This document shows positions 1 through 6,246 of a stretch of 8,842 bases of DNA, one piece after another. The DNA is from Promethearchaeota archaeon (GTDB lineage: Archaea > Asgardarchaeota > Lokiarchaeia > Sigynarchaeales > SOKP01): NCBI GenBank assembly GCA_016839905.1, contig JAEOTJ010000060.1, positions 1-8,842 of the forward strand, given 5' to 3'. The position numbers and the translations under genes are program-made. Under the pieces are notes generated by a model. That model had not been told where the DNA came from. It was given only the letters and a program-made list of their open reading frames with translations, and searched no databases. Within the stretch, counting starts at the first letter, position 1; every line of letters starts with the position of its first letter.

Positions 1-637
1 TATAGTTATCTGAAGGAGTTAAGTCTTCGGGAATTGACCAATAAAAATAATGATAATTAAGAATATCTAGAGCAATTGATTGATTGAATATGCCGTCCTT
101 ATATAATTCAAGGTCTATATTTCCACCATTATTACTATTCCAAGTGATCATTTGATCCGTCCCTAACTCCCAGATTGTTGTATTTGATGGCGACGTGATA
201 TTCATCGTATGAATTGGAGGAATTTTAAAACTATCGCTGACACCGTATGATGTAATCGAAGCATAGACCACTATTCTATTCTCACTCGCTTCGGGTAGAT
301 CCCAGGGAATCTGCCAATTCTTCTTACCGTCATTTTCAGTATCGGTCTCAAGGTTTATCATATCTGATTCTCCATAAGGAAATGTAAGATTGATTCCCAC
401 ATAAACAGCTGAAGATCCCGGAGATTCCCATTCAATAAGACGAGACGTTCCCCTAGGCCAAACATCGAATCTGTCTGGCTCGGTAATATTGAAATCCGCG
501 AATCCACTAGGCTTGATTGGCTGAACATAACTATTGTCGCTCCGAACTTCTAGCTTCATTGTAGAAACGATAAATGGAATTAATACTAAGATTAGGCTCA
601 AAAACAAGGTATATTTGAGTTTATTCTTTATCTTCAT
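1..637 (-). CDS. Secreted Kre9/KNH-like Ig-fold surface protein (C-terminus cut by window edge)
   Basis: An open frame on the minus strand runs from an ATG at 637-635 to the left edge: 212 codons with no stop, so the C-terminus is missing. Residues 1-26 form a signal peptide (basic MKIKNKLK, then a hydrophobic stretch LFLSLILVLIPFIV). Two copies of a Kre9/KNH-like Ig-fold domain follow, at about residues 49-140 and 145-212. Each starts with an N-I-T-x-P strand, then W-x-x-G-x-x-x-x-I-x-W (W60/W70 and W156/W166), and later a W-x-I-P strand (108-111 and 200-203). This is the pattern of the Kre9/KNH domain found in fungal wall proteins and in many archaeal surface proteins. NxS/T glycosylation sequons are present (N50, N83, N146, N152, N185). 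Its base composition looks less AT-rich than the right half of the window. The role is probably structural, outside the cell; no enzyme motif is seen. The ribosome site is weak (AGAAG about 8 nt ahead). Confidence 0.8.
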   Translation of the reverse strand, partial: MKIKNKLKYTLFLSLILVLIPFIVSTMKLEVRSDNSYVQPIKPSGFADFNITEPDRFDVWPRGTSRLIEWESPGSSAVYVGINLTFPYGESDMINLETDTENDGKKNWQIPWDLPEASENRIVVYASITSYGVSDSFKIPPIHTMNITSPSNTTIWELGTDQMITWNSNNGGNIDLELYKDGIFNQSIALDILNYHYFYWSIPEDLTPSDNY

Positions 638-690
638 TTATTTACTTCTTCTTTGTTAAAAATATTATTAATATAATTATAAACCTCTTG

Positions 691-700
691 TATATATAAA
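691..700 (-). promoter_or_regulatory. Archaeal TATA box for the Kre9/KNH-like gene
   Basis: On the minus strand this reads TTTATATATA, preceded by the purine-rich ATATAAGA that could serve as a BRE. Its proximal end lies 54 nt from the ATG at 637. An archaeal start site about 22-25 nt downstream would give a leader of roughly 30 nt. The element sits immediately after the stop codon of the upstream protease remnant, so the secreted-protein gene probably has its own promoter. Inferred from sequence only. Confidence 0.5.
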
Positions 701-702
701 TC

Positions 703-1056
703 TTATATGAATAATATGCTCTGAACCATCAGAAAATTATTGAATGCATGGAGAATTATCGGAATGGATACTCTTCTTGTCTTATAATAAACATAAAAGT
801 ATAAAACGCGCAAAAAAATGATGTAAAGAAGTGCCTCTGGGACCGTGCCATACACGTAATGATGTACGATTAAGAAAACGAATACGTTTAAAAACCCTGC
901 CATAAAAATGTGATAACGCTTGCTTGAAAGACTAAGCGTGACTGCTCCTAAAAATAGACAGAATAATAATTCTTCCGCAATGGCGGTATTAATTATTAAA
1001 ACAACGGAATTTAATTCGTAATTAAATTTCAAATAATCATAGCAAAAAAGTAACAA
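703..1056 (-). pseudogene. CPBP-family (CAAX protease / bacteriocin-processing) intramembrane protease, N-terminally truncated remnant
   Basis: The translated 117 residues are very hydrophobic and carry the CPBP motifs in order: E28-E29 (AIAEELLF), the FxxxH motif at F61-H65 (FLIVHH) and the HxxxN motif at H103-N107 (HAFNN). Full family members are about 200-300 residues, with several helices before the EE motif. Here only about 27 residues precede it. The frame is closed by TAG at 1069-1071, so no longer protein is possible. The only early start is a TTG at 1056-1054 with no clear ribosome site. The family has EExxxR, but the Arg position is Cys33, encoded TGT, one C-to-T change away from CGT. 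Truncation plus loss of a conserved motif residue suggests a decaying gene. CPBP proteases cleave prenylated or leader-bearing proteins within the membrane; this copy is unlikely to be active. A short functional homolog cannot be excluded. Confidence 0.65.
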
Positions 1057-1084
1057 AGGACATTGAACCTATTTCTGAACTTAG

Positions 1085-1092
1085 TTTAAAAT
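1085..1092 (+). promoter_or_regulatory. Weak TATA-like element ahead of the beta-helix gene
   Basis: The sequence TTTAAAAT is centred about 27 nt before the ATG at 1116. That spacing would suit a leaderless archaeal transcript starting at or near the ATG. There is no Shine-Dalgarno site before this ATG, which fits leaderless expression but also fits a gene that has lost its real 5' end. The element lies inside the open frame that extends upstream of 1116, so it may be chance. Confidence 0.25.
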
Positions 1093-1115
1093 CCTCTTTT
1101 GACAAGCTATATGAA

Positions 1116-3521
1116 ATGAATTGGAGTACAAATATGGCGTTGTTTGGATTTTCAGGAGATGGAAGCTATGGAGATCCTTATATTATAGAAAATCTGGTAC
1201 TTAATGGCTCGGACGGGCAGGAATATGGGCTTTTTTTTAAGGATTTTCATAATTATACTATCATTAAAAATTGTACTTTCTTTGAATTTAGAGATTATGC
1301 AGGGGCTACGGGATTTTATTCCCGAAATGCATCTAAGATAACATTGTATAATTGTACGTTTAAAGATAGCGTAAGGGGTATAACTTTAATACAAGATTGT
1401 TTTAATCATACGTTCTATAATAACACGATTAAAAATACAACTAGTGCTGGAGTTTATTTAAAAGAGTCTTGGGATAATATTTTTTATGACAATTCACTTT
1501 ATGACTGTTTTTTTGATGTGCATTTCGATCCTATTTCTTATGATGATAAATGTTTATATAACAATGTCTCAGAAACAAACTTAATAGACGGAAAGCCTAT
1601 ATATTACTGGGTAGATAAACATAATGACGCGATACCTGCTAATGCAAGTCAAGTATTTATCGTGAATTGTTCATTCATCAATGTTTCTGATTTAATTTTT
1701 AAAGATGTCCCTATCGCCTTAATGCTAGGGCATTCCTCTAATTGTACAATAAACAATTTGACGATTCTTAATTCCGAGGAGCCCATACGCGTTTATAATA
1801 ATTGCTCGGATAATGTCATTGAAAACTGCCATATTGAAAACCATACAAGGTATTTTGCTATTGAATTATATAATTATTGTGATAATAACAACATCACGAG
1901 AAACATGATTATAAGATATAGTTCTTATGCGGTAGGGGGAATAAAAATACATAGTTATTGCCTTAATAACAATATATCTCACAATTACATTTCCGGACTT
2001 CAAAACGGAATAAGATTAAGCTGGTGGACAAATAACTCTTTTGTGTATAACAATGTTGTAGAAGATTGTTATGGAGATGGGCTCTACTTTTATGAGATTT
2101 ATCATAGCATTATTTATTATAATTATATCTTCGATAACGGAGATAATATTGATTATAGCGAACCTGTCGGAAGCGGTCCGGTTCATTTCAACTATTCTCA
2201 AAAAGGGAATTATTGGGGGGATTACGAAACACAAAATCCTGGCGCGTCTAATAATGGGATATTTTGGAATGAGAGTTATGAAATTGATTCTGGTTTAAAT
2301 AAATATGATTATTTTCCATTGTCAAGTATGGATTTTGATAATGACTCATTATGGAATTATTATGAAATTGTAGTATATAATACTAAGGTTTTTGATAATG
2401 ATACTGACGCTGATGAGATGCCGGATGGATGGGAAGTAAATTATACTTTAAATCCTTTGCAAGATGATTCGGGAGGGGATCCTGATACTGATATTTTAAT
2501 TAATGTCTATGAATTTGGGAATGGAACTGATCCACATAATCCTGATACTGATTCAGATGGAATGAATGATGGAATGGAAATTGAGAAAGGATACGATCCT
2601 TTAGTTCCTGATGGCTTTTATGAAGATCTTGACGGCGATAATGTCATTAACTTATATGAATTTGGGAATGGAACGGATCCGAATAAAAATGATACGGATG
2701 GCGATCTGCTTGATGATTTAACAGAGATATTAGGTCCTACTTCACCTATTAATAATGATACTGATGTTGATGGCATGCTTGATGGTTGGGAAACTTTCAA
2801 TGATCTTAATGCAACCAAAGGTACTGATAATCTAACTGATGATGATGATGATAATGTAATAAATTTATATGAATTTCTAAACGGTACGAATCCTCAATCT
2901 AATGATACTGATGTTGATGGAATGCTCGATGGCTGGGAAATCTTTAATTCATTAGATCCATTATTTGGAGATGATAATATAACTGACGCTGATGGTGATA
3001 AAGTATTAAATATATATGAATATGGTAATTATACCGATCCGCATAGTTCTGACTCGGATCTTGATGGTATGGCGGATTTATGGGAAATTGTGAATCTATT
3101 AAATGCAACAAAAGGCACTGATAACATTACTGATGCGGATGGAGATGGATTGTCAAATTTAGAAGAGTATTTATATTTCTCAAACCCTCAAGTTAGAGAT
3201 ACGGATAATGATGGCTATTTAGACGGATGGGAAATCGCTAATGGCTATGATCCATTAGATCCAAATAGTCATCCATCAAAAGAATCAAGCGATGAAGATG
3301 ACCAAGAAAAACAAGTGATTCAAGAGGAAAAATTAATTATGTTCGCTATTGCAGGCGTAATCGGCGGTGCTATTGGGGGTGTAATTAGCACGGTTGCAAT
3401 ATTTTCAATTGTGATTAAAAGAAAGAGTGTTAAAGAAAAAAAATTAGAGCTTTCTAAAATTCCTAAAGAAATGAATGTTGAGACTCGAAAAAAAGGTCTT
3501 AAAGATAAAAATTATAATTGA
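1116..3521 (+). CDS. Surface protein: NosD-type parallel beta-helix, TSP3-like calcium-binding repeats and C-terminal membrane anchor; 5' end probably missing
   Basis: 801 residues from the first ATG. Residues about 11-400 are a right-handed parallel beta-helix of the NosD/PbH1 type. It opens with the cap GDPYIIENL (19-27), has many N-N-x-I-x-x-N turns, the NosD signature DGKPIYYW (158-165), and the closing GNYWGDY (364-370) and YDYFPL (397-402). Residues about 405-718 are Asp-rich thrombospondin type 3-like repeats (DTDxDGMxDGWE) expected to bind calcium. A Glu/Asp-rich linker leads to a membrane helix at about 741-767 and a basic tail. This is a typical archaeal cell-surface layout with the ectodomain outside, yet no signal peptide is present. 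The reading frame stays open upstream from 1026 (after a TAA at 1023-1025) and contains plausible coding sequence but no ATG, GTG or TTG, so the native start seems to have been lost. NxS/T sequons are dense. Ligand unknown. The next gene starts 10 bp downstream. Confidence 0.8.
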   Translation: MNWSTNMALFGFSGDGSYGDPYIIENLVLNGSDGQEYGLFFKDFHNYTIIKNCTFFEFRDYAGATGFYSRNASKITLYNCTFKDSVRGITLIQDCFNHTFYNNTIKNTTSAGVYLKESWDNIFYDNSLYDCFFDVHFDPISYDDKCLYNNVSETNLIDGKPIYYWVDKHNDAIPANASQVFIVNCSFINVSDLIFKDVPIALMLGHSSNCTINNLTILNSEEPIRVYNNCSDNVIENCHIENHTRYFAIELYNYCDNNNITRNMIIRYSSYAVGGIKIHSYCLNNNISHNYISGLQNGIRLSWWTNNSFVYNNVVEDCYGDGLYFYEIYHSIIYYNYIFDNGDNIDYSEPVGSGPVHFNYSQKGNYWGDYETQNPGASNNGIFWNESYEIDSGLNKYDYFPLSSMDFDNDSLWNYYEIVVYNTKVFDNDTDADEMPDGWEVNYTLNPLQDDSGGDPDTDILINVYEFGNGTDPHNPDTDSDGMNDGMEIEKGYDPLVPDGFYEDLDGDNVINLYEFGNGTDPNKNDTDGDLLDDLTEILGPTSPINNDTDVDGMLDGWETFNDLNATKGTDNLTDDDDDNVINLYEFLNGTNPQSNDTDVDGMLDGWEIFNSLDPLFGDDNITDADGDKVLNIYEYGNYTDPHSSDSDLDGMADLWEIVNLLNATKGTDNITDADGDGLSNLEEYLYFSNPQVRDTDNDGYLDGWEIANGYDPLDPNSHPSKESSDEDDQEKQVIQEEKLIMFAIAGVIGGAIGGVISTVAIFSIVIKRKSVKEKKLELSKIPKEMNVETRKKGLKDKNYN
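2397..3269 (+). repeat. In-gene 147-bp (49-residue) TSP3-like repeat array
   Basis: Repeats start with N/P/S-D-T/S-D at residues 428, 476, 525, 547, 596, 645 and 694 (DNA 2397, 2541, 2688, 2754, 2901, 3048 and 3195). The steps are 48, 49, 22, 49, 49 and 49 residues. Each full unit has a first half (DTDVDGMLDGWE, then a short linker) and a second half (TDxDxDxVxNxYEFxNGT-P). The 22-residue step at 525-546 is a unit lacking its second half, and the array ends with a first half. Some stretches are nearly identical in DNA (for example around 2757-2790 and 2904-2937), pointing to fairly recent unit duplication. Confidence 0.8.
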
Positions 3522-3524
3522 GGT
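3520..3524 (+). promoter_or_regulatory. Ribosome binding site (GAGGT) fixing the start of the first small paralog
   Basis: GAGGT lies 7 nt before the ATG at 3532 and overlaps the stop codon (TGA, 3519-3521) of the beta-helix gene. It argues for a start at 3532 rather than the in-frame ATG at 3475, which would overlap the upstream gene by 47 nt and add 19 basic residues. Confidence 0.65.
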
Positions 3525-3531
3525 AAAAAAA

Positions 3532-4011
3532 ATGAAATTGTTTATTTGGAAAAAAACAGGAGCAAGAGATTTTGAAGAAATAGAAGTAGAAGTTACAAGA
3601 ATTTTTGATAAGGGAATAAAGATTCTTCATGAAGGCAAGGAAATTGAATTAAAATGGGAAGAAGAATATTCTCTTCGAGATTTAAAAGCGGGTAAGTCAA
3701 TATTAATATATATCTTTGATGGGGATTTCAGTAGGGCGTATGTATTGCCTCATGTGAGAAACCCAAGCTTACAATCCTTAGATAGTGTGGATGTATATAG
3801 GTCGATAATTGATAAAATGAATGATCATTTTAAAAAGAAGAAACAAGAATACATAAAACTCCTTGAAATTAATGCTTCAACCTTATCAGATAAAGCTATT
3901 GAAGATATAGTTGCGGTAAAAAACAAGTTAAAAGGAAGTATCCAAGATAGGAATATCTCTGATCAAATCAAGTCTTTAATAGATGAACATAAACTAAAAA
4001 ATGACCAGTAA
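3532..4011 (+). CDS. Uncharacterised small protein with YSLxDLKAG core (tandem paralog 1)
   Basis: 159 residues. The N-terminal half (1-77) alternates short hydrophobic strands and turns, suggesting a small beta domain, with the core YSLRDLKAG at 46-54 and IYIFDGDFSRAY at 59-70. The C-terminal half (about 85-159) is charged and predicted helical (KKKKQEYIKLLE at 101-112), possibly a coiled coil. No signal peptide or membrane helix is present, so it should be cytoplasmic. The next gene encodes a diverged paralog sharing the same core at the same position (YSLYDLKAG, then GDYSKLY), so the pair arose by tandem duplication. It begins 10 bp after the surface-protein gene and is probably co-transcribed with it. 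I do not recognise a named family, and no catalytic motif is visible. Confidence 0.75.
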   Translation: MKLFIWKKTGARDFEEIEVEVTRIFDKGIKILHEGKEIELKWEEEYSLRDLKAGKSILIYIFDGDFSRAYVLPHVRNPSLQSLDSVDVYRSIIDKMNDHFKKKKQEYIKLLEINASTLSDKAIEDIVAVKNKLKGSIQDRNISDQIKSLIDEHKLKNDQ

Positions 4012-4014
4012 ATA

Positions 4015-4021
4015 GAAGGTG
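4015..4021 (+). promoter_or_regulatory. Ribosome binding site (GAAGGTG) supporting a TTG start
   Basis: GAAGGTG lies 10 nt before the TTG at 4032. No ATG precedes the conserved region of the downstream protein, and the TTG start gives an N-terminus (MKIRLY) that lines up with the paralog's MKLFIW. Confidence 0.55.
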
Positions 4022-4031
4022 TAGAACAAGC

Positions 4032-4490
4032 TTGAAAATAAGGTTATATAGACAAGATTTTGATAGCACGGAACTAGAAATGGTTAATGTGAAAATTGAT
4101 AATTTTAATGAAAGTTATATTGATATGGTTAGAGGAAAAAATGTAAATAGGATGTTCTTACAAGATCCTCGTTATAGTTTATATGACCTTAAAGCTGGGA
4201 ATGTGTTGTTTGTTTATTTTAATTCGGGAGATTATTCTAAATTGTATCCTCTGGATATTGTAAAAAACTATAAATTAATCGAACTAGGAATCGACGAGCA
4301 ACAACATAAGTTCATTCAAGATTTTGAAAAGACATGCGAAGCTAAGTTGGAAACATTTGAAGATCTCATTGAGTTTTTAAACAGTGATTCCTTAGAAAAA
4401 GACTCTAAGGAGTATGCGTTGTTATGCGATATTTTCGTGTTGTGCTCTAACTCCGAATTTCTGTCAGAATTACAAAAAATATTAAATTGA
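4032..4490 (+). CDS. Uncharacterised small protein with YSLxDLKAG core (tandem paralog 2, TTG start)
   Basis: 152 residues from a TTG start 20 bp after the previous stop. The N-terminal half aligns without a large gap to the preceding protein: MKIRLY against MKLFIW, YSLYDLKAG (48-56) against YSLRDLKAG (46-54), VYFNSGDYSKLYPLDIVKN (61-79) against IYIFDGDFSRAYVLPHVRN (59-77). The shared core is therefore YSLxDLKAG, about 9 residues, then GDxSxxY and a final V-(K/R)-N. The C-terminal half (about 85-152) is again predicted helical but unlike the paralog in sequence, with three Cys (102, 132, 138). This suggests a shared beta domain with diverged helical partners. No signal peptide or membrane segment. 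Function unknown. The next gene starts 14 bp later with its ribosome site overlapping this stop codon, suggesting coupled translation. Confidence 0.75.
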   Translation: MKIRLYRQDFDSTELEMVNVKIDNFNESYIDMVRGKNVNRMFLQDPRYSLYDLKAGNVLFVYFNSGDYSKLYPLDIVKNYKLIELGIDEQQHKFIQDFEKTCEAKLETFEDLIEFLNSDSLEKDSKEYALLCDIFVLCSNSEFLSELQKILN

Positions 4491-4495
4491 GAGGT
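4489..4495 (+). promoter_or_regulatory. Ribosome binding site (GAGAGGT) fixing the start of the zinc-ribbon gene
   Basis: GAGAGGT overlaps the upstream stop codon (TGA, 4488-4490) and lies 9 nt before the ATG at 4505. It supports that start over the in-frame TTG at 4487, which would place the ribosome site inside the coding sequence. Confidence 0.6.
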
Positions 4496-4504
4496 AAAAA
4501 AGTC

Positions 4505-5539
4505 ATGACAAAAGAATTTAGCCCAAAAGAGTTTAGAATATCAAATTTAGAAATGATTTGTCCTAATTGTCATGATTACTCTTCCGTATTCTTTTCAAAA
4601 TGTAAAAAATGTTTTAAAAAATTAATACCATTAGAATTTTATACTTTTTTTAGTTTTAAAAAACTATATCAAAAGCTAAAAGAAGATCCAACCCTTTCAA
4701 TCAGCATCTTTGATGGTTATTTAGATTTAATATCTCTACAAATTGGGGATTCAAAAGAGATTATTCTAAACAGTTTTCAGTATTTTTATTTAAATTATTT
4801 TTATGAAATGTTTTTAAATTATTTTAAGAACATTAAAGACATTCTCAAATTAGATTATGTTTATGGTTATGATTATATCAAGAATGTTGAATTAGATTTT
4901 CTTTCTAAAAAGGTCTTGCATTATTCTTCAGAAAAAGAACGCCTTGAGAAAATTTTAGACAAATCTGATCCTGATTTAAAAGATATTCTTTTTGGGGCAA
5001 TGAATATATTACATCTTTTTTCTAAAGATGTGCTTTCTCAATCAGATATTACAGAAGAGAGGAAACTGATAAATAAATTAATATTTGATTTTTTAAATGA
5101 AATAATCGAAAAAATTAAGCCCAAGTTTAAAAGTTATGGAGAAGAGGGCTTTGAAAACATTATTAAATTTAAGAAAATATTGAATGGTTTTATTCTAAAT
5201 GAGGAAGAATATTATATAACAAATATCTCGAAGTTCTTAGATACAATTCAACATATTGACGTAATAAGGATATTAAATGAGTTAAATTTAGACTTGATCT
5301 TTTTACCAAAATCAGATGTTTATGTAATAATAAAAAGAACCTTTACTCCCGAAGTTGATAAATTACTTCATATGGGAGAAGAAATGGGCGTAGTTTCATT
5401 AAAAATACTTGCTGAAAAATTAAAAATCTCTTTATTAGAATCTGAAATAATTTTACAAGTTTTGTTAAAGAGAAAGATAGCAATAAGTAGATATTCAATC
5501 CTCACGGGAGAGTTATTTTATATAAGAGGTGGAAAATAG
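4505..5539 (+). CDS. Uncharacterised protein: N-terminal CxxC-CxxC zinc ribbon, helical core, C-terminal winged-helix-like region
   Basis: 344 residues. A zinc ribbon near the N-terminus has C19-P-N-C22 and C33-K-K-C36, separated by 10 residues. Residues about 45-280 are rich in Phe, Tyr, Leu and Lys and predicted mostly helical, without a membrane-length hydrophobic run. The C-terminal 60 residues resemble a winged helix: a helix around 283-291, VSLKILAEKLKIS (297-309) as a helix-turn-helix start, ESEIILQVLLKRKIA (312-326) as the recognition-type helix, then a hairpin ending GELFYIRGG (335-343). A zinc ribbon plus winged helix suggests nucleic-acid or protein-complex binding in the cytoplasm, perhaps as a regulator or adaptor for neighbouring genes; that role is inference. 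No nuclease or ATPase motif is seen. It is the last of a tightly spaced run of four genes, followed by an 82-bp gap with a possible new promoter. No named family recognised. Confidence 0.75.
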   Translation: MTKEFSPKEFRISNLEMICPNCHDYSSVFFSKCKKCFKKLIPLEFYTFFSFKKLYQKLKEDPTLSISIFDGYLDLISLQIGDSKEIILNSFQYFYLNYFYEMFLNYFKNIKDILKLDYVYGYDYIKNVELDFLSKKVLHYSSEKERLEKILDKSDPDLKDILFGAMNILHLFSKDVLSQSDITEERKLINKLIFDFLNEIIEKIKPKFKSYGEEGFENIIKFKKILNGFILNEEEYYITNISKFLDTIQHIDVIRILNELNLDLIFLPKSDVYVIIKRTFTPEVDKLLHMGEEMGVVSLKILAEKLKISLLESEIILQVLLKRKIAISRYSILTGELFYIRGGK

Positions 5540-5540
5540 G

Positions 5541-5618
5541 ATGACATTAGAACTATTACATTTATATATGATTACCTTCCTTTATACGTTTAAAAAAAAA
5601 CATTATGGAGGTATTTAG
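5541..5618 (+). CDS. Possible 25-residue small ORF in the intergenic gap
   Basis: An ATG at 5541 directly follows the previous stop (5537-5539) and has GAGGTGG about 9 nt upstream. It encodes a short hydrophobic-then-basic peptide (starting MTLELLHLYM, ending KKKHYGGI) and stops at 5616-5618, 3 nt before the next ATG. The next gene's Shine-Dalgarno site lies inside it. It could couple translation between the zinc-ribbon gene and the small charged gene, but the same bases include a good TATA box, so it may be only an incidental reading of a promoter. Confidence 0.25.
   Translation: MTLELLHLYMITFLYTFKKKHYGGI
5561..5569 (+). promoter_or_regulatory. Putative internal archaeal promoter (TTTATATAT)
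   Basis: TTTATATAT sits in the only sizeable gap (82 bp) of the plus-strand run. It ends 53 nt before the ATG at 5622, nearly the same spacing as the TATA box of the minus-strand secreted-protein gene (54 nt). A start about 22-25 nt downstream would leave a leader of about 30 nt containing the strong GGAGGT site at 5607-5612. It could allow the two small genes and the PIN gene to be expressed apart from the upstream genes. Confidence 0.45.
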
Positions 5619-5621
5619 ATT

Positions 5622-5924
5622 ATGAAAGATGAGGAAAAAATAATTGGAACTGTAAAATCAGAAAAAAAAGAAGTTACGGATGCTTTTTCTGAACTTAGAG
5701 AAATAACCTTACAATTTATGGAAGAACAGGGAATTTCATTTGAAGAATTTCTAGAACGAGGCAAAATACGAAGTAAAGATGCAGCTTATGAGTCTTTTAA
5801 AAAAATACTGAAGGTAATGAAGAAAGAAGAAAGAAGACAATTCATTGAAAATCTTAGAAAAAGGGAGAACGTGAATTTGGAGCTCTGGGAGGATTTAAGA
5901 GATTATGAAAGAATTTTGAAATAA
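5622..5924 (+). CDS. Small charged helical protein, antitoxin-like candidate 1
   Basis: 100 residues, very rich in Glu, Lys and Arg, predicted almost wholly helical. It has a strong ribosome site (GGAGGT, 9 nt before the ATG), which implies good translation. Residues 23-43 (SELREITLQFMEEQG then ISFEEF) match a segment of the next protein (SELGELTRFILEKTG then TTYKEF, residues 54-74), so the two share a short conserved module: S-E-L-x-E-(I/L)-T, hydrophobic pair, E-x-x-G, then (F/Y)-(E/K)-E-F. The remainder (LKVMKKEERRQFIENL) is a basic amphipathic helix. No DNA-binding fold of a standard antitoxin type (AbrB, RHH, HTH) is recognisable, nor is any named family. It lies 25 bp before the second small gene and close upstream of the PIN gene, which suggests a partner or regulator role; that is inference from position. 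Confidence 0.7.
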   Translation: MKDEEKIIGTVKSEKKEVTDAFSELREITLQFMEEQGISFEEFLERGKIRSKDAAYESFKKILKVMKKEERRQFIENLRKRENVNLELWEDLRDYERILK

Positions 5925-5949
5925 AATATAATTTAGAAGAGGTTATGAT

Positions 5950-6246
5950 ATGAAAAAGGATGATTTAGAAAATAATGGTGAAAAAAAGATAGTTCCAGTA
6001 ATACAAAAAGATAAAGTAATTGCTGATGATGATCATTTTACCAAATATGATCCTGAGGTCTATGATGCTCCGCCGTTAGAAGAATTGAAAAAAATGGGAC
6101 CCGCTCCTTCCGAGTTAGGCGAACTTACAAGATTTATATTAGAGAAAACAGGAACAACTTATAAAGAATTTATGATGGAATTTGAAAAATGGAGAGAAGA
6201 AAATCCTATTTATAAAGAGGGAGAACCGTTAAAAGAAGATGATTGA
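5950..6246 (+). CDS. Small acidic protein, antitoxin-like candidate 2 overlapping the PIN gene
   Basis: 98 residues with AGAGGT 6 nt before the ATG. The N-terminal half is charged and probably unstructured (runs of DDD, KKD, a Pro-rich YDAPPLEEL at 38-46). The C-terminal half carries the helical module shared with the preceding protein (SELGELTRFILEKTG at 54-68, TTYKEFMMEFEKW at 69-81). The stop codon (TGA, 6244-6246) lies inside the PIN gene, giving an 8-nt overlap and probable translational coupling. A small charged gene overlapping the 5' end of a PIN gene is the usual order of VapBC-type modules, and an intrinsically loose segment that folds onto the toxin is common in VapB antitoxins. 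I therefore suggest an antitoxin or inhibitor. It does not match a known antitoxin family by eye. Confidence 0.7.
   Translation: MKKDDLENNGEKKIVPVIQKDKVIADDDHFTKYDPEVYDAPPLEELKKMGPAPSELGELTRFILEKTGTTYKEFMMEFEKWREENPIYKEGEPLKEDD

Noticed and set aside
2016..2298. Open frames on both strands inside the beta-helix gene (minus 2016-2234, plus 2071-2298)
   Set aside because: Both lie wholly within a well-supported coding region in another frame, lack ribosome sites and encode low-complexity Ile-rich sequence produced by the Asn/Tyr-rich codons of the real gene.
2618..2818. Minus-strand open frame in the TSP3 repeat region
   Set aside because: Ser/Pro-rich product is the antisense of the GAT-rich repeats; no start signal and no independent evidence.
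2397..3269. CRISPR-like array because of regular spacing
   Set aside because: The 147-bp repeat is in frame, encodes a calcium-binding protein motif and has no short direct repeat with unique spacers.
4505..5539. Calling the zinc-ribbon protein a transposase or IS-associated protein
   Set aside because: It has a CxxC pair and winged-helix-like end but no catalytic DDE or RuvC-type residues, and no inverted repeats or target duplications are visible around it.
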